A stretch of DNA of 64,000 nt from Zantedeschia hybrid cultivar (taxonomy: Eukaryota > Streptophyta > Magnoliopsida > Alismatales > Araceae), in NCBI GenBank assembly GCA_030544215.1, contig JARZZO010000002.1, forward strand, positions 80,235,150 through 80,299,149, written 5' to 3'. A model generated the notes under the pieces. That model was given only the letters and a program-made list of their open reading frames with translations. It ran no database searches and was not told the origin of the DNA. The position numbers and the translations under genes were made by a program. Positions within the stretch are counted from its first letter, which is position 1. Each line of letters opens with the position of its first letter. Of the stretch, positions 1 to 25,960 are shown in pieces.

Positions 1-863
1 AGGTCATAGAATATTAAAAATTAATATTTTGATAATTTAAATCTATATGTAATAAAATACATATATTGTATTATTTATATTTTTTAAAATAAAAACAAAC
101 TTATTACATGTACATAGTAAAATCTTAGATCTTTATTTAACCCCAATAAAGTGACCTCTTCTATCAAAGTTATAAAGAACTTATAAAGTTAAAAATCCAT
201 CTAAATCTATTCCGAATTTCCAGCTAATTCGCATTCATCTCAAAATAAGCTATTTGGTACATAAGAGAATATAGATCAAATGTCTCTCATGATATTAGAT
301 ATAATATCAAACAATTTAACTCTAATTTCCAATCCATAAGTACTTGTGGAGCAAAGCAGATTAAGGTGTATTAGTTTGAGTTTAATGCATAACTAGATCC
401 ATGGAAGGTGCGAATGAAGACTTTTAATCCATAAATTAATTTGATCTATAACTTTGCGGATTAAATCAGGCTTCACATATCGGAAGCAAATTTACAAATT
501 AACCTGATCCGCTTGCAGCCCGGACAACAAATCTTTGAGATTGGGAGTTCTCCTATAGGAAAGGTCTTATAGGAAACCCCATCTACTGCAGAAGAAAAGA
601 TTTGATTCGTATAGCAGTCGATGTGCCACAGAGCGAGAGGTTCTTTGGCTTTTTTTTTCCCCTTCTTTTCTCGTCTCCCAATGAACCTACATTTTTGTTT
701 TGTGAGCTCATTTACAAACTTTAACATCATAGAAAATTTATTCATTTGTGTATATATATGTGAGTAATAAAAGTTATATGCATATTAGTTTTTTTAAAGC
801 ACATAAAATAAAGAAAAATACTTTTCAACACTAATATAGAATATATTAATAGGAGAAAAATAA
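1..863. other. AT-rich flank, no gene seen
   Basis: This stretch lies upstream of the ARF gene. It is AT-rich. The longest minus-strand open frame (473-745, 90 aa, Lys-rich) shows no domain I recognise and has no promoter or splice context. I see no coding support and no clear transposon ends here. Distal promoter elements of the ARF gene may lie near its right side, but no convincing TATA box stands out. Confidence 0.5.
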
Positions 864-967
864 TTGAGTTTTAACCCTTACAAAAAACAAAAATATGCTA
901 CTTTATTAAATATAACAAGAAAGAACCCTTACTTGGAAAAGATTAATTCTGGCTTGTTGACAACCCC

Positions 968-1140
968 AGAGAGAGAGAGAGAGAGAGAGAGAGAAGAAGA
1001 AGAAGAAATTCTGAAGAAGTGCCAAGGAAGGGAGAAAGGTGGCCACTTGACAGCTCCTCTCTCCCTTCTGGCTGGCTGGCCATCTGCTCTGTCCTCACGA
1101 TTTGGAGCTTGCTTGGTGTGTTTTGTTCTCCCTTCAAGCC

Positions 1141-1200
<60 letters not shown>
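968..1200 (+). repeat. GA microsatellites in the ARF 5' leader
   Basis: Two GA runs are visible: one at about 968-995, continuing into GAA units, and a longer AG dinucleotide run at 1146-1199 (27 units). The second ends five bases before the ARF start codon at 1205, so it must be in the 5' untranslated region if the start is right. In plants GA repeats in leaders are bound by BARLEY B RECOMBINANT/BASIC PENTACYSTEINE (BBR/BPC) proteins; a role here is inference. Several short open frames overlap these repeats and are repeat translations, not genes. Confidence 0.9.
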
Positions 1201-1201
<1 letters not shown>

Positions 1202-1204
1202 GCG

Positions 1205-15937
<14,733 letters not shown>

Positions 15938-17646
15938 CATAAAAAGGTTAACAGTCACACTTCTTGTGCTTGATTCCGTGCAATTTTCGGGCATCATCGA
16001 TTTCTATTGTCCTAATTGTTACGACCTTCTGCAGGTGCTTAATTCTTCCTCAAAATCCCATGGTCTGTAAGCAAGCTTAATTTTCAAGTCATCTTCACAA
16101 TGACACGGTTTGTACTTGATCAAAGATGATAATATTACGACCCTTCATATTGTCGGTTTTTGATACCCAGTAACTACTTGTGATGGCAAGAAATATTGGC
16201 TCTGGGATGAAAAGTTCAAGAAAGATAAGAAATTTGAAAAACTCTATGCTGTATCTATGTTGTTGTAAGATGCAGATTGTCTCCGGAGGTGTCCAATAAG
16301 CATGGTTCATGAATGAGAAGTATTGTTTCAGGGGGAGTCCATTCCTTTTTCTATTTGGTGGAAACCAATACTGTTTTTCTGTTTTTTTTTTTGCTTTGAA
16401 CGGAGGTAATAGCTTAGCTGTAAAATTCACATTTTGGTGAAGGAAAATTCTGACATATATAGATGTTGGCGAAGCATCCTTGAAGATATTTACAATGGAA
16501 GAACAGTGTTGACGTATTTGCAATGGATTCTAGGCCTTGTAATACTTACTAAGTGCATCCAAAGAAACCAAACACCTCCACAACACATGCAAATAGAAGG
16601 ATGGTTTCTTCCTTCTAATAAGCACAACTCAATGAAATGAGGTTTTATCACATTTTCGAGGATACAGATTGCATCAAAATGTAGAATGCAAGTCATCTGT
16701 GGCAGTAGGCAGGGCAGGAGGTTGATTTATCCGACATTAAATCAGTTCTGGGTTGATTTAAGAGATAAAGTAAAATATATTTAAAATAGTTTAGTAGATA
16801 TTTTGAATACAAGTATAAATTCTGTCGTTTTCTTTCTCGAAGGGCAGTGATATTATTATTATTATTACTCTCTTGAGATACTCTTAGCGATCATCACCCT
16901 CTTAGTGTGGCAATTCTACTCTCTTAAGGTATGTCCTTGAGGATTCATCACCCTCTTTCAAGTGTTTCCTTATCATTATGGAAAAAGGGAAATAAAGCTT
17001 TCCTGTAACCAGACACTGGTGAGTAGAAAAGGTACGAAGAATATCCTAAAGGAGTACCTAGAGAGTACAAGTAATATTTTTCTAGATAAAACGCCATATA
17101 TATACTGAGAATTAGGACGTCATGCATATATATCAATATTTTTCAAAACTCAGACCAGCCACCGAATCAAAGAGGTACGTATGTACATTTAAATTTATGT
17201 TTATCTCAAAACTCATCTTGTCCTTCTATGCCTATTTTAAGTTTAAATAGTGGTCTTAAATTCAAATTCGAATAGTTTCAAATTACGTACATTTTGTAAC
17301 ATAAAGTGTTGCACTTGACTTTGAATTGGTCGGTTTTCATGTGAATCAAATTAACCAGCATGTCTTTAATTAGTCCCTCCAGTTTTTTAAAAGATGATGA
17401 TTTTTGATGGAATCGGACCGCAAAAGTCATCCCTTCTGATTTTTTCCAATTAACACGCTGGTTTGATTTGGTTTTTAAAACAATGATATATGAGTTCCGT
17501 TTGGTGCATACCTGTGCAGGAGGATGTGCGTGCACACCGCATGCTGATAGGGCAATGTGGCTAGATCTCACCCGCGTTCGCCTATTAGCACACACTCTGT
17601 GCGCACACTCGTCCGCACGGGTGTGCAAAGAGAGTTTCCCATTAAT

Positions 17647-17694
<48 letters not shown>

Positions 17695-17925
17695 TATTAA
17701 AGCAAGTCAGCTATACCAAACATTCATGCAAGCTAAAACCACATGTTTGTGCAGTCTTTAAAGAAGTTGACAAGCCTAAGTTGACAACTAATCCTATCCA
17801 ATCACGGAAACCCTAATAAGAGAAAGGAAACCAAACAAAAGAGACAGACCCAACCAATTAAAGTCGACACTTGCTATGCACGCATGCAGTCTCATATGCA
17901 TCGTGCAAACGCGCAGCACGCAGCC
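15938..17925. other. Intergenic region between ARF and SKP1-like genes
   Basis: The 3' untranslated region of ARF starts at 15938; its end was not defined. No gene is seen beyond it. An imperfect inverted repeat of about 140 bp lies at 17495-17640 (arms rich in GTGCACAC/GTGTGC), followed by a TA run at 17646-17670 and a GA run at 17671-17695. Open frames such as 16095-16523 (minus) show no known domain. The downstream, 3' side of the minus-strand SKP1-like gene also lies here. Confidence 0.55.
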
Positions 17926-18633
17926 TCACTCGAATGCCCACTCATGCTCCTTGCGCAGCGCCGCCTCCTCCTCCGGGGTGAAGTCGTTCTCCAGGCCGAA
18001 GTAGTCCCTGACCTCCGTCACCGCCATCTCCTTGATCTCGTCCGCCACCGCCTGGCAGGTCACGTCCAGCAGCTGCTTGGCGTCCAGGTAGTTGGCCGCC
18101 AGCATGAGCTCGAACCGGAGGTCCCTGTCGGCCACCCTCATGAACTCCCTGTCGAAGCTCCTCAGCTCCTCCTCCTCCTCGGTGTCCTTCAACCTTGGTG
18201 GCCCCTCCTTGCCGCTGCTTTCCTCCTCCTCCTTCTCCCTTCTGTGCTGCTTGCGGTGGCGCCGGAAGAACTCCAGCACCTTGGCCAGCACGGGGCCGGT
18301 GACGTTGGGCAGGGGGATGACGCTGCCGCCGCCGACGCCGGAGAGGCCGTCCTCCTCAATCAGGCTCTTGAGGGTGCCGGACTGCATGGCGTCCTCCACG
18401 TCCACCTCGAACTCCTCCTTGTCCGCCGTCCTCAGGATCACCTTGCCTACCGGGAGCTGCTGCCGCTGTGCTACTTCCAAAGAAGAGGACGAGCTCCCGG
18501 CATCATCCTTAGCGGGGAGTTCCTGCTGGTGTAGTACTTCCGTAGAAGAAGAAGAAGAAGAAGAGCTCCCGGCCTCATCCTTAGGGGGGAGTTCCTGCTT
18601 CTTCGAACTGGAGGCCTCGTTACCGGGCGCCAT
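17926..18633 (-). CDS. SKP1: SKP1-like SCF ubiquitin-ligase adaptor with extended N-terminus
   Basis: SKP1 proteins bridge cullin 1 and F-box proteins in SCF E3 ubiquitin ligases. This intronless frame encodes 235 aa; typical plant SKP1/ASK proteins have about 160. The SKP1 fold starts near residue 62 (KVILRTADKEEFEVD) in place of the N-terminal BTB/POZ strand, followed by IPLPNVTGPVLAKVLEFFRR. The C-terminal part has the family signature FELMLAANYLDAKQLLDVTC and ends NDFTPEEEAALRKEHEWAFE, matching the usual NDFTPEEE...WAFE end. Differences from the family: a roughly 60-residue N-terminus made of repeated ELPxKDxAGSSSSS units, and a charged insert (HRKQHRREKEEEESSGKE) after helix 3. The C-terminal F-box-binding region is intact, so function is plausible. 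It is GC-rich, as is common for monocot single-exon genes. The first Met at 18633 lies just inside a GA-rich leader; an internal start is not excluded. Confidence 0.93.
   Translation of the reverse strand: MAPGNEASSSKKQELPPKDEAGSSSSSSSSTEVLHQQELPAKDDAGSSSSSLEVAQRQQLPVGKVILRTADKEEFEVDVEDAMQSGTLKSLIEEDGLSGVGGGSVIPLPNVTGPVLAKVLEFFRRHRKQHRREKEEEESSGKEGPPRLKDTEEEEELRSFDREFMRVADRDLRFELMLAANYLDAKQLLDVTCQAVADEIKEMAVTEVRDYFGLENDFTPEEEAALRKEHEWAFE
18481..18606 (-). repeat. Tandem 60-bp repeat coding the SKP1-like N-terminus
   Basis: Two similar units, about 18481-18537 and 18545-18603, each contain GAGCTCCCGGC and GGAGTTCCTGCT on the plus strand and code for ELPxKDxAGSSSSS on the minus strand. They differ in the length of a GAA/GAG run coding poly-Ser. 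The extension therefore probably arose by tandem duplication plus triplet slippage. Confidence 0.85.
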
Positions 18634-18720
18634 AGGTACGTATATGGCTGTAGAGAGAGAGAGAAAGAGAGAGATAGAGAGAGAGAGATCGGCCGCCTTG
18701 TGCGGTATTAATAGAGGAAG
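18634..18720 (-). promoter_or_regulatory. Leader and TATA-like box of the SKP1-like gene
   Basis: On the minus strand, CTATTAATA (about 18704-18712) lies some 70-80 bases before the start codon and is the best TATA-box candidate. It is followed by a GA/GAAA-rich leader (18652-18690 on the plus strand). The assignment is by position and composition only. Confidence 0.45.
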
Positions 18721-18955
18721 CAGGGCACCGTGCTGCTATCTGCGTCTGGAGTTGGAGTTGGATTTGGATATGCTTGTTAGCGCGGGAGAAGAGAAGACGA
18801 CGGTGTAGCAGTACTGTTGTGTTGGGATCGGGTCTCCTGCGTTCGAATCCCATTTGGCGACGGACTCCCGGTTTCCGTCGGCATATGTGAGGAGCACCAG
18901 CAGTGCGTGCGAATAAAAGCGTCGGCAAAGGTGTGGCAGGGTTGGGAACGCCCAA

Positions 18956-20014
18956 CCGAACAAAACCCGTTCGGAAACGGGTTTGGAAAGGGAATACTCT
19001 ACCCCCTTAAATCCTTAATTCTTCCTCTGCTCTTCTAGTTCTTCCAAAAAATAAGAAGTTGGAAAGTTCCTCTTTAGAAGTTCTCTGGAAGCATGAATTA
19101 AATTTTTTTTTTTTTTTTTGGTCGTGCAATCTTTTAATTAGTCTCCAAAATCATTGTATTTACTTTAAAGCCCCCACAATCTCTGAATGTTTCTTAAGAA
19201 GTACTTCTAATTAATGATTAAAATATTTTTAATTGTGAAAGAATTTGGAATCGGGAGGACAATGGTTTATATATATATATATATGTACCACATCATTTAT
19301 ATAGACAGATCAGATTAAATTCAGAAGTCAAAATTAATTTTGTAATAATTTGAATCAAAATGCTATTTGGGCATGAAAATTGTGGTATAAGACAATGACA
19401 AGTTTCTAACCGTAAGCATAATTTTGACCTGACCGCTATGTTAGTTGGCACAAGTCATGCATGTGATAGCACACGACCTTTTCTTTTTCTACCAAAGAGG
19501 TTACATAAATCTGATAGCGACTTTTAATTTAATAAATTGTTGCGCAAGGGAAAGAAGCCGCTCCATCTTCTCAAGATATGTGTGAATTTAAAAAAAAGAA
19601 AAGAGTAATATTGCTTGCTGCACTCATGCACAACCGAGTTGAGAGTGGAGATTTTTTATTATTATTATTTTACATTGTCCGATCAAAGGTTGAATAATAT
19701 AGACATCAAGTTAAGATGGCAATGCAGGAGGTGTTGCTGCAATTTAATAAATCATTTTAATTAACAAAAATAATTGTGTCCCGCAACACAGGAGGCGTTG
19801 CTGCACTGCAGCAAATATTACTCTGAAAAATTGATTGATTTTTTCAGTTGGGCTAGTGATTAAATGACAGCCCATCTAGTGCAATAAAAAACCATTATGA
19901 AAATAAACGGATTAATGGAATCAGTTTGATACTAAATTATATGAAAAATAAACTAGCATGTCCAAAAAATAAATTAAGAGTTTGTACTTTTTTGAACTGA
20001 TAGAATATAGTAAG
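18956..20014. other. Intergenic, no gene seen
   Basis: AT-rich DNA with a T run near 19107, a TA run at 19270 and a diverged short duplication near 19725 and 19790 (both containing AGGAGG and GTTGCTGC). No coding support. Confidence 0.5.
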
Positions 20015-20522
20015 TGTTGGGTCGGAAACTCGTCCGATCTAGATCAGACGGCCGAAACTCTTTCAAATCACAGAAATCTCTTCACCGCTCCTGCAAGATA
20101 GACACTAGGTCAAAGGAGATCTCGATTTCAGAAGTTGAGAGAGCAAAGGCACCGGTGGTAGAATATAGAGTATAGAACGTACCTTGCAATGTTACCGATC
20201 GGTTCCTTTTATAGGAGTAGGTTGAAGACAATCAGAGAGTCCGTAGGATAGATGCATAGGACAAGTACTCCGATCCGATTCTCAGGAGGGACGAGATTCT
20301 GACTTTCTTATCTGGCGTTAGTTTTCTTCATCAACAGATCGGAAAAGGATTCGGAAAGGACTTTCTTTGGCGGGAAGTCACCCCATATCTTACAGGATGT
20401 TGGGGTTTGTTGGATTCAAAGGCCTCCTGCGCGCGCGGGAACCTATTCACATGGGCCTGTTGACTAAAGGACCCACTTGACCTTGAAAGGAGGCCTGGAG
20501 CTTCAACGGGCCGACCCAGTCA
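20015..20522 (-). mobile_element. Candidate solo LTR
   Basis: The left end TGTTGGGTCGG and the reversed right end TGACTGGGTCGG match, and the ends are TG and CA as in LTRs. The flanks GTAAG (20010-20014) and GTAAA (20523-20527) could be a 5-bp target copy with one mismatch. On the minus strand there is a CTATAAAAGG TATA box (about 20207-20217) at a suitable place for an LTR promoter. The second end is not certain; a boundary at 20554 is also possible. No internal retrotransposon genes are next to it. Confidence 0.5.
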
Positions 20523-20559
20523 GTAAATGGGCCAGACTAAATCTGACCTTCTCAGTAAA

Positions 20560-21123
20560 AATATTTGTTTACTCTAAAATTGTATAGTAATAACAGATGA
20601 ACCAAACTCTTATAATTGCCATCTCTCCCTTCAGGAACAAACCTATTATAAATTTTCTGTACCTAAGTACACATATTAAAAGGGTGACTAGTACGTATTT
20701 CTATTGACATTGCAGTAAATTCATGTTGCCGATTTTGTGTTCTGATCTGAATGGGAACAGCAACACTTCCATTCCTCGGCTTACTTTTCCTGTAAACAAT
20801 AGCAAGATAGAGACACACGTCACTCTCTAGGAGCAGAAATTGTAGAAGAAGGCGAATACCGATAGGGGAATGTCATGTGGGTGCATGGATGGGGTGGGGG
20901 GCGAAAGGGTTGGAAGGTGAGAGAGCTACGTAGTACTCAGCAGTCTCTTTCTTGATACCATGCTTCATTACTGTATAGAGGGGAGGTGATATGCTCTTCT
21001 TGAATCGATCCAGGAATGTGCACAACTGGGGAAGTGAAGGTCCACTCCTTACCGGGACCTCAAAGCTGCTGTCATTGTCACCGCACCTTTGCAGCAATTA
21101 CACCTTCTAATTTTTCTTTTGGG
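20560..21123. other. Intergenic, no gene seen
   Basis: Open frame 20873-21097 (minus) has no recognised domain. No transposon ends were identified. Confidence 0.4.
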
Positions 21124-21337
21124 ATTAATTAAGGAGCACGGTTTCGGTTCCTCTCAGTATCGATTTAGACTGAACTCAGTTAGTACACAGAAGGAAGGAG
21201 GAAACTTTTCATTAAAACCCCTCTTTGGGAACGGGAAAAGCACCATATGAGGGATTTTTTTGAAACCTTCCCCTCTCTTTATTGACTGAGTCCAATCCAA
21301 ATCTGAACATAGAGGATCTCTATTCTTAATTAAGTTC
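21124..21337. mobile_element. MITE with TTAATTAAG-type inverted ends
   Basis: The left arm starts TTAATTAAG and contains ACTCAGTTAGTAC; the right arm reversed also starts TTAATTAAG and contains ACTCAGTCAATAA. The arms remain alignable over about 65 bases. It resembles the element at 25961-26134 (shared ACTCAGT/ACTCGGTC core and CCTCT arms), so both probably belong to one family. No transposase is present. Confidence 0.6.
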
Positions 21338-22906
21338 AAACACACCAGTCACATCATGTTTACCATCTAGTTTTTTCTTTAGGGGTTGAGTTCAAACACA
21401 CCAGTCACGGCAGTTTATATTCTAAATTTTAAGAATACTATGTTTTCTTGTATATTATCCACCATATCCTCTTAATATGCATGTATAATGTTTCAAGTTG
21501 ACATGGTGATGGTATATATATGTGATATACGAGTGTTAATTTCATATGTCACTGTGTGTGAAGACATATTTGATAAATATTACATTTTTCAAGGGTATGT
21601 AATTAGCTAGATAGGATATATATACGTAAGCACAGTATTATTGAAGTTTAAGACATATATAAGAGTGTTGTCTTTGAAATTAACCCCTTTCTTAAGAGTA
21701 CAGTGTTTGCAAAATGCAAATCCCATGGCATTTTTTATTGCACATGCAGATTCTTTGTCTCCAGAAAAAGAAAATCCACACCAAGTTAAACGCAATTAAT
21801 CAACATGGAAGGACCTTCTTTGGAGTTTTCAATTCAGACATATCCATCTTTGTATTATTGTATAGGAGATCTGAATTAATCCTATGTCTTATGGTGATAG
21901 AAAAACTAGCAACTTAAAGAAAGTGTACATGTATACTTAAGTGGATCATCACCAAATTTTAACCCCATCCATGTCACATCATATATATAATTAATTCACA
22001 CAAAACCCAAACCTAGGGGTACTATTGCCCATGTAAGCCTCCTAGCTCGCAGGAGACGACAAGTTACAAGGTGCCTGCCTTTTGCTTGTCTCCCAAGTTC
22101 CCTCATATATTTCACATCAGGTTAGACACCCTTTAATTTTCTTCATGTGAATCATTCCTTCCAATTAAGCAATATAACTAGCAGCATTATGGATGCCACT
22201 AAAGGAGGACAATAATCATGTGAGACCACAAACTTGAGTCACATAAGCAGCATCTGTATCGGGTCCAAGATTCCTATCATGTCTTGGTTTCATATATGGA
22301 AAAGCAAACTTAATATCCCATGTCTCAATCTCAAGTTTTTTTCTAATATAACCTATTATCTTTTTCTTGAAATAGCATATTTTTTTTAAAAAAAGAGACT
22401 AGCTAACAAGATGTATACTTTTAAGTTTCACTTTAACTAAGGGATGGTTTGGTTTGTCATAAAATGTCGTAGAATATCGGTTTTAAAATCATCAATTTTA
22501 AAGTCGACGAGAACAAAACCCTGATTTTGAAATCACTAGCTTTAAAGTTTTCGATTTTGGCTTCTGGTAGCTTTGAGCTGAAAAATAAAATCAACTGAAA
22601 AAAGTACCATATAGGTCTACCGTTTTTAAATACGATGATGTAGGACATTTCAAACACACAGAAAACATTATAATATGGATTGTGAATATGAGGAAAACAT
22701 TTTTTTCAGCATTTGACGACATTTTATGGTATAGTATTCTACGACATACTAATGACTCTTATCTAGATGGTTTTCTTGACGTCAAATTAAACAGTAAGTT
22801 CAGCTTCTAGAGACAGACTGTGTTTCTTCCATACGATTAGATGTGTTCTTGATGTGAAAATAGATGTTGGACCTTCCAAGTCTTGAGATCCCACAGCAAG
22901 GGAGTT
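21338..22906. other. Intergenic, no gene seen
   Basis: AT-rich DNA. At about 22443-22750 there is a diverged inverted arrangement (CATAAAATGTCGTAGAATA on the left; TATTCTACGACAT on the right), suggesting an additional short MITE. No coding support. Confidence 0.45.
22443..22750. mobile_element. Candidate MITE with ATGTCGTAGAATA ends
   Basis: ATGTCGTAGAATA at 22464-22476 is mirrored by TATTCTACGACAT at 22734-22746, a perfect 13-bp inverted repeat; on the outer right side TTTTATGGTATAG also parallels the left flank. The inside is AT-rich and non-coding. A target duplication was not established. Confidence 0.5.
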
Positions 22907-23240
22907 AAATTTAGAGTAATACTGGTTGCAATGATCACAGTGTGTAAATAATTTTTTTAAAATGTTTTTTCTAGATCTGTTCTGAAGTGTTAACCGTCCG
23001 TACAGTATAATGTTTGATCGGACGACCCAAAAAAATTTAAAAAATAAAAAATCGAGTTCCAATGAACAGTAAAAAGCACGTTTTTACTGTTCATTAGAGT
23101 TCAATTTTTTATTTTTTTTAGATCGTCCGATCGGACATTGTACTGTATAGATGGTTAGGACACCTCGGCCATCTAAAAAAATTTATTTACCCACTGCAAT
23201 GCAGACGCAGGGTCATTGGAGCCAATATTACTCTAAATTT
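22907..23240. mobile_element. Near-palindromic foldback MITE, copy A
   Basis: The ends AAATTTAGAGTAATACTGG (22907-22925) and the reversed 23222-23240 match at 18 of 19 positions. The whole 334-bp segment folds on itself, with the arms meeting at a perfect 15-bp hairpin (AATGAACAGTAAAAA at 23061-23075, mirrored at 23081-23095). The motif GATCGGACGA/TCGTCCGATC occurs in both arms. It is non-coding, and related copies lie at 23606 and 62647. Confidence 0.8.
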
Positions 23241-23605
23241 TAATCTAAACCATGGCCTTGCACTCAGTCTACGACCTCTCTACTCTCAAGTTCTGGTGAA
23301 AATCTCTCGATTTGTGGGAGCTAATTACAACTCTAACAGGGCCAATGCTAATTTTATGTCTGAGAAAGTTGCAAGTAAATTATCAGACAGTTCAAACAAA
23401 AAGGATGCTTGGGCTTCAGAGAAATTTTTTAGTTGATAGATCATGAAGACATAACCCTAAAAAAAACAGTGGGATGCCTGTAGAAGCCAAAGGATTTGTG
23501 GCCATGTTTGCTCATGACGAGGAATCGAACATGTATATGTTCACTCTAATAGCATCAAATGAACTAACTCTCGTGCTCCCTTGCTTCAGCTCTGATGGAG
23601 TTTTA

Positions 23606-23950
23606 TTTTAAGAATAATACTTGTTGCACCACATGAAGTGCAACATAATTTTTTTTATTTTTTAAAAAGGTATACGTCAGTTTCATCATGTCCCACACAT
23701 TCGTACAATTTGATCACTGATTGGATGATCTCAAAAAAAAATTAGAAATAAAAAATCGGGGCCAATAAATAGTTTGATTTTTTTTATTTTTTTGGATCAT
23801 CCGATCGCCGATCGAATTATACGGATGTGTCGGACATGATGGAGCCGAATTAAAAAAATTCCTAAAAAAAAAAATGTTGTTGCTGCAGCCGGCTCGTGGT
23901 GCTGTGGGCGCTGCACCGCGAGCGGTGCATCAATTACTACTCTTATTTTA
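23606..23950. mobile_element. Foldback MITE, copy B
   Basis: Left AAGAATAATACTTGTTGCACC-like arm and right arm GGTGCATCAATTACTACTCTT are inverted relatives. The inner arms hold ATTGGATGATCTCAAAAAAA and TTTTTTTGGATCATCCGATC. The layout matches copy A, so this is the same family, more diverged. Confidence 0.7.
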
Positions 23951-25960
23951 AATATAGTATTAATTTTGATTGCGATATTTTTGAGATATACAATATTTAG
24001 CATTAAAATTGATATTAGAAGAATATGGAAGAAGACAGCTGAAGGAGAAGGAAAGGGTTAGAAGCAAAAAGAAAAAGGAGAGGATGTGATCATTAGACCC
24101 TCAAAGAGTAAACTTTATCATTTTCAATACATGTTCATAGCTGTACTGAATTTGATATGATAATACGTTCAACAATACCGTGAATATCAAAATTAATAGA
24201 GCATAGTTAAATAATTATTATGAGTAGTGATATCAAATTGACCTTGATAGAATTATCTAATACAGCAACCAAACACCTACTTTGACCGTTCAAATAGCCT
24301 GAAAGCTACTGTAGTCTTCCCAACAATTCTTGGACTCGAGCCGAATGGCTAACTTGGGAATGTCTTCAACTCTGGTTATATTTTGCTAAGCCCAATGCTT
24401 CTTGAACCGAAAGGACAAGAGAGCTACTTTGATTGAAGAATAAGAGAAGAATAAGGGCGAATAAGAAGAGAATAAGCTTAATTTTGCTTTGACAAGGGGA
24501 ATGGTAAAATAGTATATTCGGGGAACAAAGAGAATAAGTCATCCCACTCTAGACCTAAAAATTGTTTATTCTTCTTATTCCGCTAGCGGACCTCACAAAA
24601 CTATCAAACCGAAATATCCCTTATTCTAGTATACGCTATTCCGTTAGTGAGCCCCACGTAATAACTTGTTCTGCAAACAAAGTGGGACTTAGGTATAACT
24701 AGATATTAGACCCCTAAACCTAAACTACTAATTCTGCCTTGCACTAGGTAGAAGGTGCAAATCATACACGTCTCACTGCTGTCATTGTCTTTGTGGGTCC
24801 TATTGCTCTGTATGGGTGTATATATAGAATGTGATAGCAACCTTTTCATGTATAATGTGGTGCCAAACATCTTCTAATTTAGGCTCCCCCTTTAGAAGAA
24901 AAAAGAAGTGAGGGCATGAATCAGATTTGTGCTACACAGCCTTGATGCAATTTATTCCAATGAGATTATTCAATGTTTTAATGCCGGATGCATGTTCCTC
25001 CTGAAGGTTATCAAATGGAGCTAAATTCAATAATCACCAGCCAGGAACACATTTGACCTTCCATGTACTTGAGCTTTTGGGACATGATTACCTGAAGAGG
25101 AAGAGGGCATCATGTTACTCTATAGCCACCTTACATATTTCACAAAAATTAATTGAAAAGTCGTTAAACATAGTCCCACCCTTTGTTTCTTTTATGAAGT
25201 TGCATATACAAAGCAATTTTATGGTGCGAATAACATTGTAGTAGTACAATAAACATCAACATTAACAATAACATTAGCTCCACTTTATTTGTAGAATTGG
25301 AGAAGAAATAAGGCCATGTATTCTCAGAATAAGACTAAGTTTAATTTGATTAGAGGAATTAGTTATTCCGCATTAGAATTATTTATTCTCAAAAATAGAG
25401 GTGTAGACGGAATTCGAGATAAGCTCAAACTCTAGGCATCCACATTGGTTATGGCTTGTGAATAGAGCCATGGTGTAATTGGATTAAGACTCCATGGAGT
25501 TCCTCTCCATATGGAAAGAAGATTCCAATGTCTCCACCATATATAGAGGGATACATGAGATGAGATTTGACTATGGTTGGTGTCTTTCTCTCCCTAGAAC
25601 AACTTCTTTCTCTCCTTGAGGTACCACCTTGAGAACTCGAGATCTTGCCGTGTGAAATTTTGTGGGAAATTCTAGTAGCTTCCCTACATTAACGAAGACG
25701 ACCTTGCTATCACTGCTGGTGCACCACGAGAATTCCCTCATCAACTACGTTCTTTAGATAATTTCTTTTTGTGTTTGTTGGACCCCAAATCCAACAAGGT
25801 GAATAACCAAAGACAAGACTGACACCAACTAGGTCATTGAGCCCTTGAGTAAAATAAGACCTACTCCAAATCTTTGAACTGACATCTACAACATTAATTG
25901 GAGCTTTTTTCTCCCTGCCTAATCAAGCATATATAGGAGAGTTAACATTTGTTTTAGAGT
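23951..25960. other. Intergenic, no gene seen
   Basis: AT-rich DNA with several GAATAAG/CTTATTC motifs at 24440-24650 and again near 25320-25400, which may be MITE remnants, but ends could not be fixed. No coding support. Confidence 0.45.

Noticed and set aside
473..745. Minus-strand 90-aa open frame
   Set aside because: No recognised domain, no promoter or splice context, in AT-rich flank.
18092..18808. Plus-strand 238-aa open frame opposite the SKP1-like gene
   Set aside because: It is the antisense shadow of the SKP1-like coding sequence and its GA leader.
18835..18875. tRNA-like TGCGTTCGAATCCC segment
   Set aside because: It resembles a T arm, but no acceptor, D or anticodon arm can be folded around it.
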